A stretch of 64,000 bases of DNA from Collinsella sp. (GCA_019414055.1 DXMV01000024.1:124001-188000), one strand, 5' to 3'; positions 19,632-31,823 are shown, counted from the stretch's first letter. Program-made: numbers and translations. The notes: generated by a model from the sequence alone, not told the origin.

Positions 19632-21767
19632 CTAATGAATAAGCCTGAAATCCAAGTGCCCGCGCGTGGTGTTGACGCGCGAGACCTCGATGATCACACG
19701 CTGCCCCAGCTCGTAGCGAGTCCCCGTGTCGGCACCCGTGAGCGTGAGCGCGTCCTCATCAAACTCAAACCACTCGTTGCCCAGACTCTTGATCGAAACC
19801 AAACCCTCAACCTGTGTCAGATCCAAACGCACAAAGAGGCCCATGCTGCTGACCCACGAAATCGTTCCGGCGTAGCGCTCACCCAGGCGGTCCTCGTAGT
19901 ACTGGGCGATCTTGATCTTTTGCGTCGCATGGCTGGCGGCGTCGGCCGCACGCTCGGCATCGCTGCACGCGCGGCAGATTTGCGGCAGGATGCGCGGCAG
20001 GGACTCGCGACCCTTACCGATCAGCCGCGGCGTACGCACCAAGGCGTCCTTGCCGCCCAGCTGCTCGTATGCCAGCTGCAGTTTGAGTACGCGATGCACC
20101 ACCAGGTCGGGATAGCGGCGAATGGGACTCGTAAAGTGGCAATAGCACGGCGCGGCAAGTGCAAAGTGGCCCTCGTTGCGCGGCTTGTACAGTGCGCGCT
20201 GCATACTGCGCAGTAGCAACGTGTTGACGAGCGGCGCGTTGGCCGTACCGGCTGCGGCATCAACCGCCGCCTGCAGCTCGTCGGGGCTTCCCAGAGCAAT
20301 GCCTGCCGCGCGACGGTCATCGATGATACCCAGCTGTGCCAGCGCCACGGCGGCACCGTGCAGGCTGTCGGGACTGGGGTCGTCGTGCACGCGATAGCAG
20401 GCCTCGATATCGCGGTCGGCCAGCCACTCCGCCACGCACTCGTTGGCCAGCAGCATGGCTTCCTCAATCAGCGACGTGGCGCACGAGCGCTCACGGGCCA
20501 CGATCTGCACGGGCACACCGTCCTCGTCCAACAGCGCACGGATCTCGGCCGTATCAAAGTCGACCGAACCGCGTGCGCGACGAATACGACGGCGAAGCTC
20601 GGCGAGCTCGTTGGCAGCTACGAGGAAATCCCCCAAGTCGACGTTATAGCCGCGGGCGGTTTTCTCGCACGCAAGCCCGCGCCCGAGCGCTTCCTCGCGC
20701 GAGGATTCAACCGCAGCAACATCCTCGGCGGCGCCCTCCAGCACCGAATACTCCACCGCACCGGCACGTACCAGCAGCGCCTCGGCGCCGTCGTAGTCCA
20801 TGCGCACGCGCGAGCGGATCACGCTGGGATAGGGATCGTAATGGCGCACGCGACCCTGCGCATCGAGCTCAATGTCGACGGTAAACGCCAAGCGGTCCTC
20901 GTCGGGACGCAGCGAGCACAAATCGTTCGACAGGCGCTCGGGCAACATGGGCAGCACGCGATCGGCAAGATACACCGACGTCGTGCGATGGCGAGCTTCC
21001 AGATCGATATATCCGTCCCAGGCGACATAGTGCGAAACGTCGGCAATATGGACACCCAGCTTGTAGCCACCCTCGGGCGTGCGCTCCAGCGAAATGGCGT
21101 CGTCAAAGTCGCGCGCGTCGACCGGGTCAATCGTAATAACAAAGCGGTCGCGCAGGTCGCGGCGGAGCGGGTCCTTGAGCGCCGAGGTCACATCGAGCGA
21201 AAGTGCCTCGGCCTCGGCTAGCGCGGCCTCGGGATACGTATCGGTATAGCCATAGCGCGCCATCACATACTGAACGCCCAAATCGGGCGCATCATCGCCG
21301 CCAATACGGCGCTCGATCGTCACGGTGCCCGATTCCAGACGCGTCGGATATGTCAGAATGCGCGCGACGACCGCATCGCCCGGATGAACACCCAAGCGCT
21401 CCGCCGAGGTGTCCTCCGGCAGAATAAAGAAATCGGCCTTAAGGCGAGAATCAAGCGGCTCGATCACCCCGAGCGGGCCGGCGGTCTGGTACGTGCCCAC
21501 CACACTAATGGCCGCACGCTCGACGACGCCCTCGATTACGGCGCGTCGCTCGCCATGCGGGCTGTTCTTAATGCTCACGGCAACGGTATCGCCGTCCATA
21601 ATCTCGCGCTTGCCGCGGCCCATGACCTTGTAGTCGCCGTTTTCGGTTACAACGTAGGCGCTATGCTCATGGAGCTGCACACGTCCGGTCAGACTCGGGC
21701 GACGCTCGCTGCGCACCGGCCCGCGCTTATTGCGAGCTCCACGCTTATGCTTGTTATTGCGCCCCAT
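19632..21767 (-). CDS. rnr: Ribonuclease R
   Basis: 711 residues. This 3'-5' exoribonuclease degrades structured RNA. The N-terminus is basic (RNNKHKRGARNKRG), followed by cold-shock/OB domains, the RNB catalytic domain with the metal-binding aspartates in TIDPVDARDFDDAISLE, and a C-terminal S1 domain (YAGTISWVSSMGLFVRLD). Start supported by AAGGAGGCGCC. In many bacteria rnr lies beside smpB and secG; here it is 8 kb from smpB. Confidence 0.96.
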   Translation of the reverse strand: MGRNNKHKRGARNKRGPVRSERRPSLTGRVQLHEHSAYVVTENGDYKVMGRGKREIMDGDTVAVSIKNSPHGERRAVIEGVVERAAISVVGTYQTAGPLGVIEPLDSRLKADFFILPEDTSAERLGVHPGDAVVARILTYPTRLESGTVTIERRIGGDDAPDLGVQYVMARYGYTDTYPEAALAEAEALSLDVTSALKDPLRRDLRDRFVITIDPVDARDFDDAISLERTPEGGYKLGVHIADVSHYVAWDGYIDLEARHRTTSVYLADRVLPMLPERLSNDLCSLRPDEDRLAFTVDIELDAQGRVRHYDPYPSVIRSRVRMDYDGAEALLVRAGAVEYSVLEGAAEDVAAVESSREEALGRGLACEKTARGYNVDLGDFLVAANELAELRRRIRRARGSVDFDTAEIRALLDEDGVPVQIVARERSCATSLIEEAMLLANECVAEWLADRDIEACYRVHDDPSPDSLHGAAVALAQLGIIDDRRAAGIALGSPDELQAAVDAAAGTANAPLVNTLLLRSMQRALYKPRNEGHFALAAPCYCHFTSPIRRYPDLVVHRVLKLQLAYEQLGGKDALVRTPRLIGKGRESLPRILPQICRACSDAERAADAASHATQKIKIAQYYEDRLGERYAGTISWVSSMGLFVRLDLTQVEGLVSIKSLGNEWFEFDEDALTLTGADTGTRYELGQRVIIEVSRVNTTRGHLDFRLIH

Positions 21768-21817
21768 GGCGCCTCCTTACTATCGATGGCCGTTTACACC
21801 CCAAGAGTCTACCCAAA

Positions 21818-21903
21818 TGATCCCTAGGGGACGGCAGGATTGCGGGTCACATAGATAGACCAGCGTCACGATGATGCGCAATCCTGCCGTCCCCTAGGGA
21901 TCA
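21818..21903. repeat. GATCCCTAGGGGACGG palindrome, copy 1
   Basis: Perfect 27-bp arms (21818-21844 and 21877-21903). The outer 17 bp (TGATCCCTAGGGGACGG) recur in the copy at 63799-63885, while the inner part of the stem (CAGGATTGCG here) is different but still base-paired. Lies between ftsX and rnr. Confidence 0.85.
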
Positions 21904-21906
21904 AAA

Positions 21907-21937
21907 AACGGGCCGCCCCCAAAAGAGACGACCCGTT
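21907..21937 (-). terminator. Terminator of ftsEX
   Basis: AACGGG ... CCCGTT stem followed by TTTTTT on the minus strand, 24 bp past the ftsX stop codon. Confidence 0.6.
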
Positions 21938-21960
21938 GAAGGAACGAATTCCAAGCACGC

Positions 21961-22881
21961 CTACACGCGCAGATAGCGGCGCATGGCGATGGCGGAACCA
22001 AAGAGACCGATAATGACGCCGACCAGAATCAGCGCGGCGTAGGTCACCAGATAGTACTGCATCGGCAGCGCAAACGACATCCAGCCGATGCTCTCCTGCA
22101 GACGCGGAACCATCAGGTTACGCAGCAGCTCCAGCACGCCGATGGAAAGCAGCGAGCCCAAAATGGCCTGCAGCACACCCTCGGTAATGAACGGCCCGCG
22201 AATGAAGCCGTTGCTTGCGCCCACCAGACGCATGATCGCGATCTCACGACGACGCGCCGTAATGGACAGGCGAATCGTGTTGTTAATGAAAATGAACGCG
22301 ATAAAGGTCAGCAGACCGACGAGCACTACAGCGGCGATACGGATGTAGTTCGTCACCTGGAACAGGCGGCTCACTTCCTCCTGGCCGTACAGAACGCTCG
22401 CGTTAACGTCGCCGTCGTCCGCGATCTTCTGAAAATCGGCGTTCTTCTTGAGCTTCTGGGCCGTGCTCTCGACCATGGACGGATCGTCCATCTCGATGGC
22501 ATACGAAGCCGGCAGCGGGTTCTGACCGTCGAGCGCGCTCATGGTAGCGTCGGCGTTACCCGACATCTTGCTCGTGTACTCGGCCAGCGCGTCGTCCTTG
22601 TCCTTGTACGTCACGGACTTGACGTTGCTCCACGTCTTGAGCTCGGCCTCGAAGGCCTGAACATCTGCCTGGTCGGCGTCATCGCTAATAAAGGCGTTGA
22701 TGACGACCTGATCCTCGACGGTGCCGATCAGGGAGTTCAGCATCGCGGAACCCATAATGAACAGGCCGATGATAAACAGCGAAAGGAAAATCGTGATGAC
22801 GGCGCCGAGCGAGGTGGTCCAGTTACGGAAGAAGTGGCTGATTGCCTCTTTGAGCGAGTAGCCCACGTTAGTTGGTGCCAT
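21961..22881 (-). CDS. ftsX: Cell-division ABC transporter subunit FtsX
   Basis: 306 residues, four membrane helices, with an N-terminal amphipathic lead (SLKEAISHFFRNWTTSLGAV) and a large extracellular loop (about residues 50-170) that in other bacteria contacts peptidoglycan hydrolases. The C-terminal FtsX domain contains the motif IMRLVGASNGFIRGPF. FtsEX couples ATP hydrolysis to wall splitting during division. It overlaps the end of ftsE by 14 bp. Confidence 0.95.
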   Translation of the reverse strand: MAPTNVGYSLKEAISHFFRNWTTSLGAVITIFLSLFIIGLFIMGSAMLNSLIGTVEDQVVINAFISDDADQADVQAFEAELKTWSNVKSVTYKDKDDALAEYTSKMSGNADATMSALDGQNPLPASYAIEMDDPSMVESTAQKLKKNADFQKIADDGDVNASVLYGQEEVSRLFQVTNYIRIAAVVLVGLLTFIAFIFINNTIRLSITARRREIAIMRLVGASNGFIRGPFITEGVLQAILGSLLSIGVLELLRNLMVPRLQESIGWMSFALPMQYYLVTYAALILVGVIIGLFGSAIAMRRYLRV

Positions 22882-24088
22882 AGTTGCCGTAACCTCCCCT
22901 CTCCTGGTCGCGGATTACGTGGCCGCCCTCGAGGGCGATCACGCGACGGTGCATGCTATCGACCATCTCGCGGTCGTGCGTAGCGACGATCACGGTAGTA
23001 CCGGTGCGGTTAATGCGCTCGAGCAGCTTCATGATGCCCAGCGAAATCGCCGGATCGAGGTTGCCCGTGGGTTCGTCGCAGATAAGCAGCGGCGGGCGGT
23101 TGACCATAGCGCGGGCAACGGCCACGCGCTGCTGCTCGCCACCGGAAAGCTGATCGGGCAGCGAGTCCATCTGATCGGCCAGACCGACCAGACGCAGCAC
23201 CTCGGGCACCTGACTGCGAATGACGCCCTTGGGCTTGCCGATGCACTGCAGGGCAAACGCCACGTTTTCATAGGCGGTCTTTTGCGGCAGGAGCTTAAAG
23301 TCCTGGAACACGGCGCCAATCTGACGACGCAGGAACGGAACTTTGCGGTTCTTGATCTTCATGAGATCCTGGCCGGCGACCAAAATGCGACCGCTTGTGG
23401 GCTTGACGTCGCGGTTGAGCGTCGACAGCAGCGTGGTCTTACCCGAGCCGGAGTGACCGACCAAAAAGACGAACTCGCCCGGATAGATTTCAATGTTGAT
23501 GTCGTCGAGTGCGGGCTTGTTGGGCTGCGCCGGATAGATCTTGGTGACGTGCTCCATAAGGATGACGGGCTCGACACCGGCCTGCTTGGCCATCTTTTTG
23601 CGGCTGGCCTGCGGGTCGATGGGCGCAAACACCGACGTGAAGTCGGGGTTGTTGAGCGCATTGTCGAGGCTTGCGACCTCGGCGGCCTGATCGCGCTCGA
23701 CCACGGGAGCCGCAGGCTGCGTGGGGTCGGGAATGCCGGCAAAAAGACCGGACTGCGCGGGCTGCGGCGCGGGAGCCGCGGGGGCCATGGGGTCGGGGAT
23801 GCCGGCCATGGTAGGCTGCGGCGTGGCGGCGCTCGTCTGAGGCTGAGCCACGCGGGCGGTCACCGTCTGAACGGGCTCAAAGCCAGCCGTGCCGGAAAGC
23901 GCAACATCGTTGTTGGGATTGTAGGCAAAGGGATCTGCCGCCGGCTGTGCCTGATCTGCCGGCTGTGCGGGGATCGGGCTAAACAGCTGATCCTCTGAAT
24001 CCGGAGTAGCGAAACGACTGCCCGCGACGCTCGGCTGCGTCTTGGGGGCTTCATCGCCCGCACCGGAGGTACGGAAGTGGTTACCCAC
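22868..24088 (-). CDS. ftsE: Cell-division ATPase FtsE with long N-terminal extension
   Basis: 406 residues; ordinary FtsE has about 225. The ATPase begins near residue 174 (VILMEHVTKIYP) and has Walker A GHSGSGKTT, signature LSGGEQQR and Walker B LLICDEPTGNLD. The first 170 residues are Pro/Ala/Gln-rich and disordered, with the phrase AGIPDP repeated, and no membrane segment. The start is GTG at 24088 with AAGGAG five bases upstream; the codon pattern stays coding throughout the extension. An internal start at the ATPase domain cannot be excluded. Followed by ftsX. Confidence 0.93.
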   Translation of the reverse strand: MGNHFRTSGAGDEAPKTQPSVAGSRFATPDSEDQLFSPIPAQPADQAQPAADPFAYNPNNDVALSGTAGFEPVQTVTARVAQPQTSAATPQPTMAGIPDPMAPAAPAPQPAQSGLFAGIPDPTQPAAPVVERDQAAEVASLDNALNNPDFTSVFAPIDPQASRKKMAKQAGVEPVILMEHVTKIYPAQPNKPALDDINIEIYPGEFVFLVGHSGSGKTTLLSTLNRDVKPTSGRILVAGQDLMKIKNRKVPFLRRQIGAVFQDFKLLPQKTAYENVAFALQCIGKPKGVIRSQVPEVLRLVGLADQMDSLPDQLSGGEQQRVAVARAMVNRPPLLICDEPTGNLDPAISLGIMKLLERINRTGTTVIVATHDREMVDSMHRRVIALEGGHVIRDQERGGYGNYGTN

Positions 24089-24138
24089 TGGTGCTCCTTA
24101 TCGTCGTGCGTTTAAACTACATGAGCGCTTTGTATTTT

Positions 24139-24426
24139 AGCAGGATTGCCTTTGCTGCACATAAGAAGCATGGCGGGCTTTGGGATCTGTCCGGCCGCGC
24201 ACAGGGTTACCTCCCAAATCGTCCTCGGACATGTCGGAGCCCCCGCTGCGCGCTTCGCGCTGCGGGGGCTCCTCCGTCCTGCGGAAAGATTTGGGAGGTA
24301 ACCCTGTGCCCGGCCTGCGGCAACTAAGGGGTCGCCGCGTTTCTATTAGGTGCAGCAAATGCATGCTTGGGAGGGTCTGAATTGCACTTTGTTGGGATGG
24401 GCCCTTATCCCAATAGAAATCCTGCT
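24139..24426. repeat. Nested composite palindrome upstream of ftsE
   Basis: Four concentric inverted repeats: AGCAGGATT (24139-24147) with AATCCTGCT (24418-24426); TTTGCTGCAC (24151-24160) with its complement at 24350-24359; a perfect 22-bp pair at 24199-24220 and 24288-24309 (contains GGTTACCTCCCAAATC); and GGAGCCCCCGC (24236-24246) with its complement at 24262-24272. A small extra hairpin TTGGGAT/ATCCCAA lies inside the right half. No gene is seen between ftsE and the transketolase genes. Confidence 0.8.
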
Positions 24427-24444
24427 TGATACGGCCTCTTTAGA

Positions 24445-24511
24445 AGTTGCGGTGAAATAGGGACTGTTTTAGCAGTTAAAAGCCCTAATCAGTCCTTATC
24501 TCACCGCAACT
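24445..24511. repeat. 67-bp palindromic repeat, copy 2
   Basis: Arms at 24445-24466 and 24490-24511 beginning AGTTGCGGTGAAATAGGG, with a 23-nt centre unlike the other two copies. Lies 80 bp past the stop of the transketolase C-terminal gene. Confidence 0.85.
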
Positions 24512-24592
24512 GAAACAGGGGCGCTCTCCAAGAGAGCGCCCCTGCCGGGTTTCCATAGTACTGGCGAAGCAGTCCTTGAGATCCGTCTTGCC

Positions 24593-25534
24593 TTAGGCCA
24601 AGAACTCCTTGGTGGTCGCCACGATGTTGGCGGCGTCCAGGCCGTACTTGTGCAGGAGCTCGGCACCCGGGCCGGACTCGCCGAAGGTATCGTTGACACC
24701 GATCTTCTTGAGCGGCGTCGGGCACTGCTCACACAGGACGTCGGCAACGGCGCTGCCCAGGCCACCGATCACGGAGTGCTCCTCGACGGTCACGACGTGA
24801 CCGGTCTTGGTGGCGCTCTTGACGATCAGGTCGGCGTCGATGGGCTTGATGGTGTGCATGTTGATGACCTCGGCATCGATGCCCTCGGCAGCGAGCTGCT
24901 CGGCGGCCTCGAGAGCCTCGCCGACCATCAGACCGCAGGCGATGATGGTGACGTCGGTGCCCTCGCGCATGACGATGCCCTTGCCTACCTCGAACTTGTA
25001 GGTCTCGGGGTCGTTGATAACCGGCGAGGCCAGACGGGCGAAGCGCATATACACGGGGCCGTCGCACTCGTAGGCGGCGCGCGTCACGGCGCGGGCCTCG
25101 ACGTCGTCGGCGGGAACAATCACCGTCATGCCGGGGATAACGCGCATGAGGGCGATATCCTCGCAGCACTGGTGCGTGGCGCCATCCTCGCCCACCGAGA
25201 TACCGGCGTGCGTGGCACCGATCTTAACGTTGAGGTGCGGATAGCCGATGGAGTTGCGGACCTGCTCAAAGGCGCGGCCAGCGGCAAACATGGCAAAGGT
25301 GCTCGCGAAGGCGACGCGGCCGGTGGTTGCGATACCGGCGGCAACACCCATTAGGTTGCTCTCGGCAATGCCCACATCGAAGAAGCGGTCGGGGCAGGCG
25401 GCCTTAAACTTACCGGTCTGCGTGGCGGCGGCCAGGTCGGCGTCGAGGACCACAAAGTCATCGTGCTCGTTGGCGAGCTCGACGAGGGCCTCGCCGTAGC
25501 TTACGCGCGTGGCGATTTTCTTGACGTCTGCCAT
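24593..25534 (-). CDS. Transketolase, C-terminal subunit
   Basis: 313 residues from the ATG at 25534 (ribosome site GGAGCTCTAGG). Holds the pyrimidine-binding and C-terminal domains: VVLDADLAAATQTGKF, DVGIAESNLMGVAAG (the catalytic glutamate that activates thiamine diphosphate), and EEHSVIGGLGSAVADVL. Many Firmicutes, Actinomycetota and archaea split transketolase into two genes like this. It starts one base after the stop of the N-terminal subunit, so the two are made together in equal amounts for the pentose phosphate pathway. Confidence 0.93.
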   Translation of the reverse strand: MADVKKIATRVSYGEALVELANEHDDFVVLDADLAAATQTGKFKAACPDRFFDVGIAESNLMGVAAGIATTGRVAFASTFAMFAAGRAFEQVRNSIGYPHLNVKIGATHAGISVGEDGATHQCCEDIALMRVIPGMTVIVPADDVEARAVTRAAYECDGPVYMRFARLASPVINDPETYKFEVGKGIVMREGTDVTIIACGLMVGEALEAAEQLAAEGIDAEVINMHTIKPIDADLIVKSATKTGHVVTVEEHSVIGGLGSAVADVLCEQCPTPLKKIGVNDTFGESGPGAELLHKYGLDAANIVATTKEFLA

Positions 25535-25535
25535 C

Positions 25536-26366
25536 CTAGAGCTCCTCTCCGGCGGCCGTGAGCTCTGCCATGGCCTGCTCAAACTGTTCATCGTTGGGGG
25601 CCTTGCCGTGCCAGCCAACCTGGTTCTCCATAAAGGAAACGCCCTTACCCTTCGTGGTCTCGGCGATGATGGCGGTCGGCTGACCCTTGGTGGCGCGAGC
25701 CTCGGCAAAGGCGGCGCGAATCTGATCGAAGTCGTTGCCGTCGGCGAGCTCCACCACATGGAACTTGAAGGCGCGGAACTTGTCGGCGAGCGGCATGGGG
25801 TCGTTGACCTCCTCGACGGGGCCGTCGATCTGCAGGCCGTTGTGGTCGACGATCACGCAGAGGTTGTCGAGCTGCTGGTTGCCGGCAAACATGGCGGCCT
25901 CCCAGACCTGGCCCTCCTCGCTCTCGCCATCGCCCAGCAGGGCGTAGGTGCGATAAGCATCGCCCCAGTGCTTGGCGGCAACCGCCATGCCCACGGCGGC
26001 GGAGATGCCCTGGCCCAACGAGCCGGTGGACATATCGACGCCCGGGGTGTCGTTCATGTTGGGATGGCCCTGCAGGTGGCTACCGATATGGCGCAGCGTC
26101 TCGAGGTCCTCCTTGGGGAAGAACCCGCGCTCGGCGAGCACGGCGTACAGACCAGGCGCGCAGTGGCCCTTGGAGAGCACAAAGCGGTCGCGGTCGGCCT
26201 TGCGGGGATCGGCCGGGTCGACGTTCATTTCCTCAAAGTACAGATAGGTCATGATGTCGGCAGCGCCGAGCGAACCGCCCGGATGGCCGGACTTGGCAGC
26301 GTGCACACCGGTGACGATGCCCTTCCTTACCTCGTTGGCAACCTTTTTGAGCTCTTCGTCGCTCAT
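25536..26366 (-). CDS. Transketolase, N-terminal subunit
   Basis: 276 residues. Thiamine-diphosphate-binding half: SGHPGGSLGAADIMTYLYF, SKGHCAPGLYAVLAERG, TGSLGQGISAAVGMA and the Mg2+/diphosphate motif LLGDGESEEGQVWEAA. Start at 26366 has AAGGAAGGCACA upstream. First gene of the two-gene transketolase operon. Confidence 0.94.
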   Translation of the reverse strand: MSDEELKKVANEVRKGIVTGVHAAKSGHPGGSLGAADIMTYLYFEEMNVDPADPRKADRDRFVLSKGHCAPGLYAVLAERGFFPKEDLETLRHIGSHLQGHPNMNDTPGVDMSTGSLGQGISAAVGMAVAAKHWGDAYRTYALLGDGESEEGQVWEAAMFAGNQQLDNLCVIVDHNGLQIDGPVEEVNDPMPLADKFRAFKFHVVELADGNDFDQIRAAFAEARATKGQPTAIIAETTKGKGVSFMENQVGWHGKAPNDEQFEQAMAELTAAGEEL

Positions 26367-26574
26367 TGTGCCTTCCTTTCATCCTCTTAAGACAAGATGT
26401 GCGCGGCACGGAAAGGTAGTCCCAACACAGCCGCAATGCACGTACGTCATTCATTATGCTGGAAACTGATGGCTTTACCAGACTTTTTATCATTATTTGA
26501 GCAATTGAGCAGGCAGAACCGCTGATGAAACGGTTTATCAATGTGAACATCTTTTGGATGGAACGCAGTCGGCC

Positions 26575-27465
26575 CTACGCGTTAATGTCCTTGAATCCCT
26601 CACCGAAGGCTTCCGTAACGTCGGCGACCGTCACAATGGCGTGAGGGTCGCGCTCGCGCACGATCGTTTTGAGGGTGTTGAGCTCTCGGCGGCTAACGAT
26701 CACCATGATCACCGGCTTCTCGACGCCCGAATACATACCGGTCGCCTTTAATTTGGTGCAGCCGCGTCCCAGACCATACATGATGTCGGCCGCGATATCG
26801 GGAAACTTGTCCGAGATGATGAGCACCATACGGCGCCTGTTGCCGCCGTCGACCACAGCATCGATCACATAACCGCTAATGACCATCGAAAGACCTGCAT
26901 ACAGCGCGTTTTCGACCGAGAAGACCGGGGCCGAGAGAGCGCACACGGCGACGTCGATCGCCATGACGGTCGAGCCAACCGGCAGCGATGTGTTGCGCGA
27001 GATAATCTGACCGATGGTGTCGGAACCACCAGTGTTAGCACCGGCGCGCAACACCATGCCATAGCCGATGCCCGTGATGATGCCACCCCACATAGCGGGC
27101 AGCATCAGATCGGCATGCGCCAGCGGCGCCACAAACGGAGCGAACAGGTCGGTGAAAAAGCCCAGCAGCACAAAGCCCGTCGCGGTCTGCACCACGTAAA
27201 ACATGCCGCCCGTGCGCATAACCACCAGCAGCAGCAAGGCATTCATCACAATAGTCTGGATACCGACGGGAAGCGATATGCCATGTGAGGCGCCGACCGC
27301 CTGAATAATGGTGGCGAGGCCCGTGACGCCGCCGGCGGCAAGGCCGTTGGGGATCAAAAACAAGTCCGTCGCGATAGCTGCCAGAGCGCAGCCAAACATG
27401 ATCTTGGGCAAGTCGTGAAAGAAGTTCATCGAAAGAATGCGCTTGATGTCCAGACGATATGCCAT
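26575..27465 (-). CDS. YitT-family membrane protein (DUF161/DUF2179)
   Basis: 296 residues from the ATG at 27465 (GAGGGAGGCAGC upstream); the 8-residue longer form is not preferred. About five membrane segments (for example IMFGCALAAIATDLFLIPNGLAAGG split by the typical PNGLAAGGVTG turn), the motif LRAGANTGGSDTIGQII, and a C-terminal cytoplasmic ACT-like DUF2179 domain (KATGMYSGVEKPVIMVIVSRRE). Function unknown; the family is common in Gram-positive bacteria. Confidence 0.88.
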   Translation of the reverse strand: MAYRLDIKRILSMNFFHDLPKIMFGCALAAIATDLFLIPNGLAAGGVTGLATIIQAVGASHGISLPVGIQTIVMNALLLLVVMRTGGMFYVVQTATGFVLLGFFTDLFAPFVAPLAHADLMLPAMWGGIITGIGYGMVLRAGANTGGSDTIGQIISRNTSLPVGSTVMAIDVAVCALSAPVFSVENALYAGLSMVISGYVIDAVVDGGNRRRMVLIISDKFPDIAADIMYGLGRGCTKLKATGMYSGVEKPVIMVIVSRRELNTLKTIVRERDPHAIVTVADVTEAFGEGFKDINA

Positions 27466-27477
27466 GCTGCCTCCCTC

Positions 27478-27506
27478 AAAAAAGCGCACCCAAACGAGTG
27501 CGCTTT
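27478..27506 (-). terminator. Terminator of secA-prfB
   Basis: Perfect AAAGCGCAC / GTGCGCTTT stem and a run of six T on the minus strand, about 90 bp past prfB and just before the YitT-family gene. Confidence 0.8.
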
Positions 27507-27595
27507 GAACTTCTTGCTGTATTCGATTCTACCGATTCACCGGGCAAATACCACCCCTGCGAAGTGTTTGCATCGATCCGGAGCCAACCATGTGC

Positions 27596-28743
27596 CTAGG
27601 CGTCCGAGCCTTCCGCATCGGCGTTGCCGGTAGCCCAACGGTGGTAGCCGATCACAAACGGATCCAAATCGCCATCGTCGAGAACGGCCTCGACGTTGCT
27701 GGTCTCCACACCCGTACGCAGGTCCTTGACCATCTGGTACGGGTAGAGCACGTAGCTGCGAATCTGGTTGCCAAAACCGATCGTGGTCTTGGGTCCGCGA
27801 ATCTCATCCAGGGCCTCGGCGCGCTTCTCGAGCTCGATCTCGTACAGACGGGCCTTGAGAATCTGCATGCACGCGGCCTTGTTTTGAATCTGGCTGCGCT
27901 CGTTTTGGCAAGTGACAACGATGCCGCTGGGAAAATGCGTCACGCGTACGGCGGAGTCGGTGGTGTTGACACCCTGGCCGCCCGGGCCGCTCGCGTGATA
28001 CACGTCCACGCGGATATCGTCGGGACTGATCTCGATGTCGATATCGTCAGGCAACACGGGAATGACCTCGACGCCGGCAAACGTGGTCTGGCGGCGCTTC
28101 TTGTCATCGGTGGGGCTAATACGTACCAGGCGGTGCACACCGGCCTCGGCACGCAGCATGCCAAAGGCATCCTTGCCCTCGACGGTAAAGGTCGCGCGAT
28201 CAATGCCGATGACCTCGGCGGCGGGGCAGTCGTTAATCGTGACCTTCCAGCCGCGGCGCTGGCAGTACTTCATGTACATCTTAAAGAGCATGAAGGTCCA
28301 GTCCTGTGCCTCTAGGCCGCCCTGTCCGGGCTTGATGGTCACAATCGCGTCGCCGTGATCGAACTCGCCGGTAAACCAGCTCGAGAGCTCGAGCTGGTCG
28401 ATGGCGCGGGACAGGCGCTCCGCCGTCATGGCAGCCTCCTCGCGCAGAGCGGAGGCATCGGGGTCATCGCCCATCTCGTCGGCGAGCTCCAGCGCCGCGC
28501 GGGCGTCAGATAGCTCACCGCGCGCGGTATCCACGGCAGCGATATCCTCCTTGGCGCGAGCGATCTCCTCCATGGTGGCGCGAGCGGCGTCGGCGTCATC
28601 CCAAAAGCCGGGGGCCACGCTTTTTGCCTCGAGCTCGGTCACGCGCGTGCGCTTCTCGTCCAAATGAAGATACGACTCGACCTCGCCGAGCCGGTCCGCA
28701 AACGCATCCAGCTCGGCGGGCGTTACCTCTAAAGCCTCGGCCA

Positions 28744-28744
<1 letters not shown>
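27596..28744 (-). CDS. prfB: Peptide chain release factor 2
   Basis: 382 residues from the ATG at 28744, whose A is shared with the secA stop codon (TAATG), so translation is coupled. The GGQ peptide-release motif is intact (SGPGGQGVNTTDSAVR, residues 255-257). The position that normally holds the UGA-reading tripeptide SPF reads SPT (S210-P211-T212). The frame is open from the start with no in-frame TGA near codon 25, so the autoregulatory frameshift known from many prfB genes is absent; the matching site reads YLHLDE. UGA stops do occur in the window (adk, murR), so the factor must work. Confidence 0.95.
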
Positions 28745-31551
<2,807 letters not shown>

Positions 31552-31680
31552 GTGGTTTTCCTTTTTGGCCATCGCCCACGCCGTGCAGCTGCGAGCGAGT
31601 TAAACACAGATGATTGTACTTTAGCCAAACAAGGCGCGGCCTATACGGTCGACCTCGACCGCCACGTAATAACTATGACC

Positions 31681-31720
31681 AACCTGCCACAATGGGACAG
31701 GTTTATTTTGGCAAGTTTTA
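31681..31720 (+). repeat. Loop-conserved hairpin (copy 4, degenerate)
   Basis: Imperfect stem AACCTGCCACAA / TTTTGGCAAGTTTTA around TGGGACAGGTTTA. Lies upstream of secA together with copy 5. Confidence 0.5.
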
Positions 31721-31747
31721 TCTGAGCAAACGCCGTCTCTCTGCCAT

Positions 31748-31780
31748 TTGGTGCCACGGGGACAGGTTAGCTTGCACCAA
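31748..31780 (+). repeat. Loop-conserved hairpin (copy 5)
   Basis: Stem TTGGTGC / GCACCAA around a centre with GGGGACAGGTTAG. Thirty bp from copy 4; the pair fills the gap between secA and the rpmE terminator. Confidence 0.55.
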
Positions 31781-31785
31781 TAAAA

Positions 31786-31823
31786 AGAAAAGGGCCGCGC
31801 ACCCAAACGGATGCACGGCCCTT
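31786..31823 (-). terminator. Terminator of rpmE
   Basis: AAGGGCCG ... CGGCCCTT stem followed by TTCTTTTTATT on the minus strand. Confidence 0.8.

Noticed and set aside
28660..28690. Programmed frameshift site in prfB
   Set aside because: No in-frame TGA; the codons at the usual place read through as YLHLDE.
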